The notes beneath the pieces are model-generated. The model worked only from the letters and a program-made list of their open reading frames with translations, was not told the DNA's origin and made no database searches. The translations under genes were made by a program, and so were the position numbers. 6,394 nt of DNA, taken from Bacteroidota bacterium (GTDB taxonomy: Bacteria > Bacteroidota > Bacteroidia > Chitinophagales > Chitinophagaceae). The stretch covers positions 1 to 6,394 of the forward strand of contig JAEZDR010000122.1 in the NCBI GenBank assembly GCA_023433265.1. The letters run 5' to 3'. Shown here piece after piece: positions 5,479 to 6,394 of the stretch; the stretch's first letter is position 1; every line of letters begins with the position of its first letter.

Positions 5479-6394
5479 ATGCCTACATTATTTGACCCAA
5501 TAAGCATTCGTTCGCTTACCTTTAAAAACCGTATCGTCGTATCTCCAATGTGCCAATACAGCAGTGCGAACGGTTTTGCTAACGACTGGCATCTCGTCCA
5601 CCTTGGCAGCAGGGCGGTCGGGGGTGCATCCTTAGTAATTGCCGAGGCTACGGCTGTTTGCCCGGAAGGAAGAATAACGCATCACGACCTCGGCATTTGG
5701 GATGACGCGCATATTAGCCAATTGAAGAGGGTTACGGATTTCATTCACCAGCAAAACGCAATTGCAGGAATTCAATTAGCTCATGCCGGAAGAAAGGGAA
5801 GCACTAACGAACCGTGGAAAGGAAGTATTTCCCTGCAGCCGGATGAAGGAGCATGGACCACCGTCGCTCCTTCTCCTATTCCCTATAAGGAAGGCATGCA
5901 TACTCCAAAAGAAATGGAGGAAAATGATATCTCCAATGTGATTGACTTCTTCACGAAGGCAACAGCTAGAGCAATAGAAGCCGGGTTTAAAGTTATTGAA
6001 ATACACGCTGCACATGGATACCTCTTACACCAGTTTCTAAGCCCTGTAAGTAATAAAAGGACTGATGAATACGGTGGTTCTTTCGAAAACAGGACAAGGT
6101 TGCTCCTGAATGTTACCGAAGTTGTAAGACAAAAATGGCCCGCAGAACTCCCGCTCTTTGTTAGGATATCTGCTACGGATTATGTTGAGGGGGGCTGGTC
6201 GCTTGAGGACTCGGCTCGTCTCGCGACGATGCTAAAAGAAAGAGGCGTAGATGTTATAGATTGTAGCAGCGGCGGTAACGTACAGGGTGCCCGTATAAAA
6301 GTGGAACCCTTATATCAAACACCTTTTGCAGAAGCAATCAGGAAACAGGCGTCAGTTCTTACCGGTGCGGTCGGGCTAATTACCACTGCTGAGC
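5479..6394 (+). CDS. Old Yellow Enzyme family NADH/NADPH:flavin oxidoreductase (NamA/YqjM-XenA class), 3' end missing
   Basis: The frame opens at ATG 5479 and runs off the window after 305 complete codons. Family members are about 340-365 residues, so roughly 40-60 are missing. The enzyme is an FMN-dependent TIM barrel that reduces activated C=C bonds (enones, some nitro compounds) with NAD(P)H in the cytoplasm. Visible motifs are PMCQYS (23-28), with the Cys25 and Tyr27 typical of the thermostable-like OYE class; AHAGRK (101-106); HAAHGYLLHQFLSP (176-189), with the substrate-binding pair His176/His179 and Tyr181; NKRTDEYGGSFENR; and FVRISATDY with Arg229, a likely FMN-phosphate contact. A segment with PW (112-113) and a later W, before APSPIPY, makes it look more like the XenA branch than Bacillus YqjM. 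The start matches the usual LFxPIxIRxLxxKNRI N-terminus. A terminator upstream separates it from the YceI gene. A TATATTG at 5430-5436 is a weak promoter candidate. Confidence 0.95.
   Translation, partial: MPTLFDPISIRSLTFKNRIVVSPMCQYSSANGFANDWHLVHLGSRAVGGASLVIAEATAVCPEGRITHHDLGIWDDAHISQLKRVTDFIHQQNAIAGIQLAHAGRKGSTNEPWKGSISLQPDEGAWTTVAPSPIPYKEGMHTPKEMEENDISNVIDFFTKATARAIEAGFKVIEIHAAHGYLLHQFLSPVSNKRTDEYGGSFENRTRLLLNVTEVVRQKWPAELPLFVRISATDYVEGGWSLEDSARLATMLKERGVDVIDCSSGGNVQGARIKVEPLYQTPFAEAIRKQASVLTGAVGLITTAE

Noticed and set aside
5776..6015. Minus-strand open frame of 79 codons
   Set aside because: It is entirely antisense to the well-conserved oxidoreductase gene.
1..6394. CRISPR array, tRNA or rRNA genes
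   Set aside because: No regularly spaced direct repeats, cloverleaf or conserved rRNA segments were seen on either strand.

Overview
The window looks like chromosome from a member of the Bacteroidota, probably a Chitinophagaceae-like bacterium. This rests on a type IX secretion (T9SS) sorting domain, a cell-surface protein with GNVGIGT-type repeats and an N-terminal SxMLDVKSxTKG motif, a good TAnnTTTG promoter box, and gene starts with A-rich leaders and no Shine-Dalgarno sequence. The taxonomic call is inference from protein style.

Layout. Positions 1-380 hold no convincing gene. They carry a dense set of DNA structures: a large imperfect inverted repeat (102-213, extendable to 93-216), a smaller one abutting it (70-101), an AT-rich hairpin (225-242), a G-quadruplex motif on the minus strand (266-298) and a strong hairpin with a GAGA tetraloop (339-365). 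Positions 381-639 hold two broken gene pieces that appear to belong to one Bacteroidota protein family: its C-terminal end on the plus strand (381-563) and its N-terminal end on the minus strand (580-639). They face each other tail to tail, so this is either a rearrangement scar or an assembly/amplification chimera.

Positions 734-4665 hold two large plus-strand genes 50 bp apart, a likely operon: a secreted fibre-like surface protein (568 aa) and a T9SS-exported cell-surface protein (724 aa). Positions 4821-5351 encode a cytoplasmic YceI-family protein with its own promoter box and a clear rho-independent terminator (5374-5403). From 5479 to the end runs the first 305 residues of an Old Yellow Enzyme-type flavin oxidoreductase.

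How the genes fit together. The two surface proteins probably act outside the cell in adhesion or matrix formation. The YceI protein and the ene-reductase are separate transcription units, and nothing in the sequence ties them to the surface pair. I did not find a convincing new multi-gene system. The most unusual part is the structured, rearranged first 640 bases.
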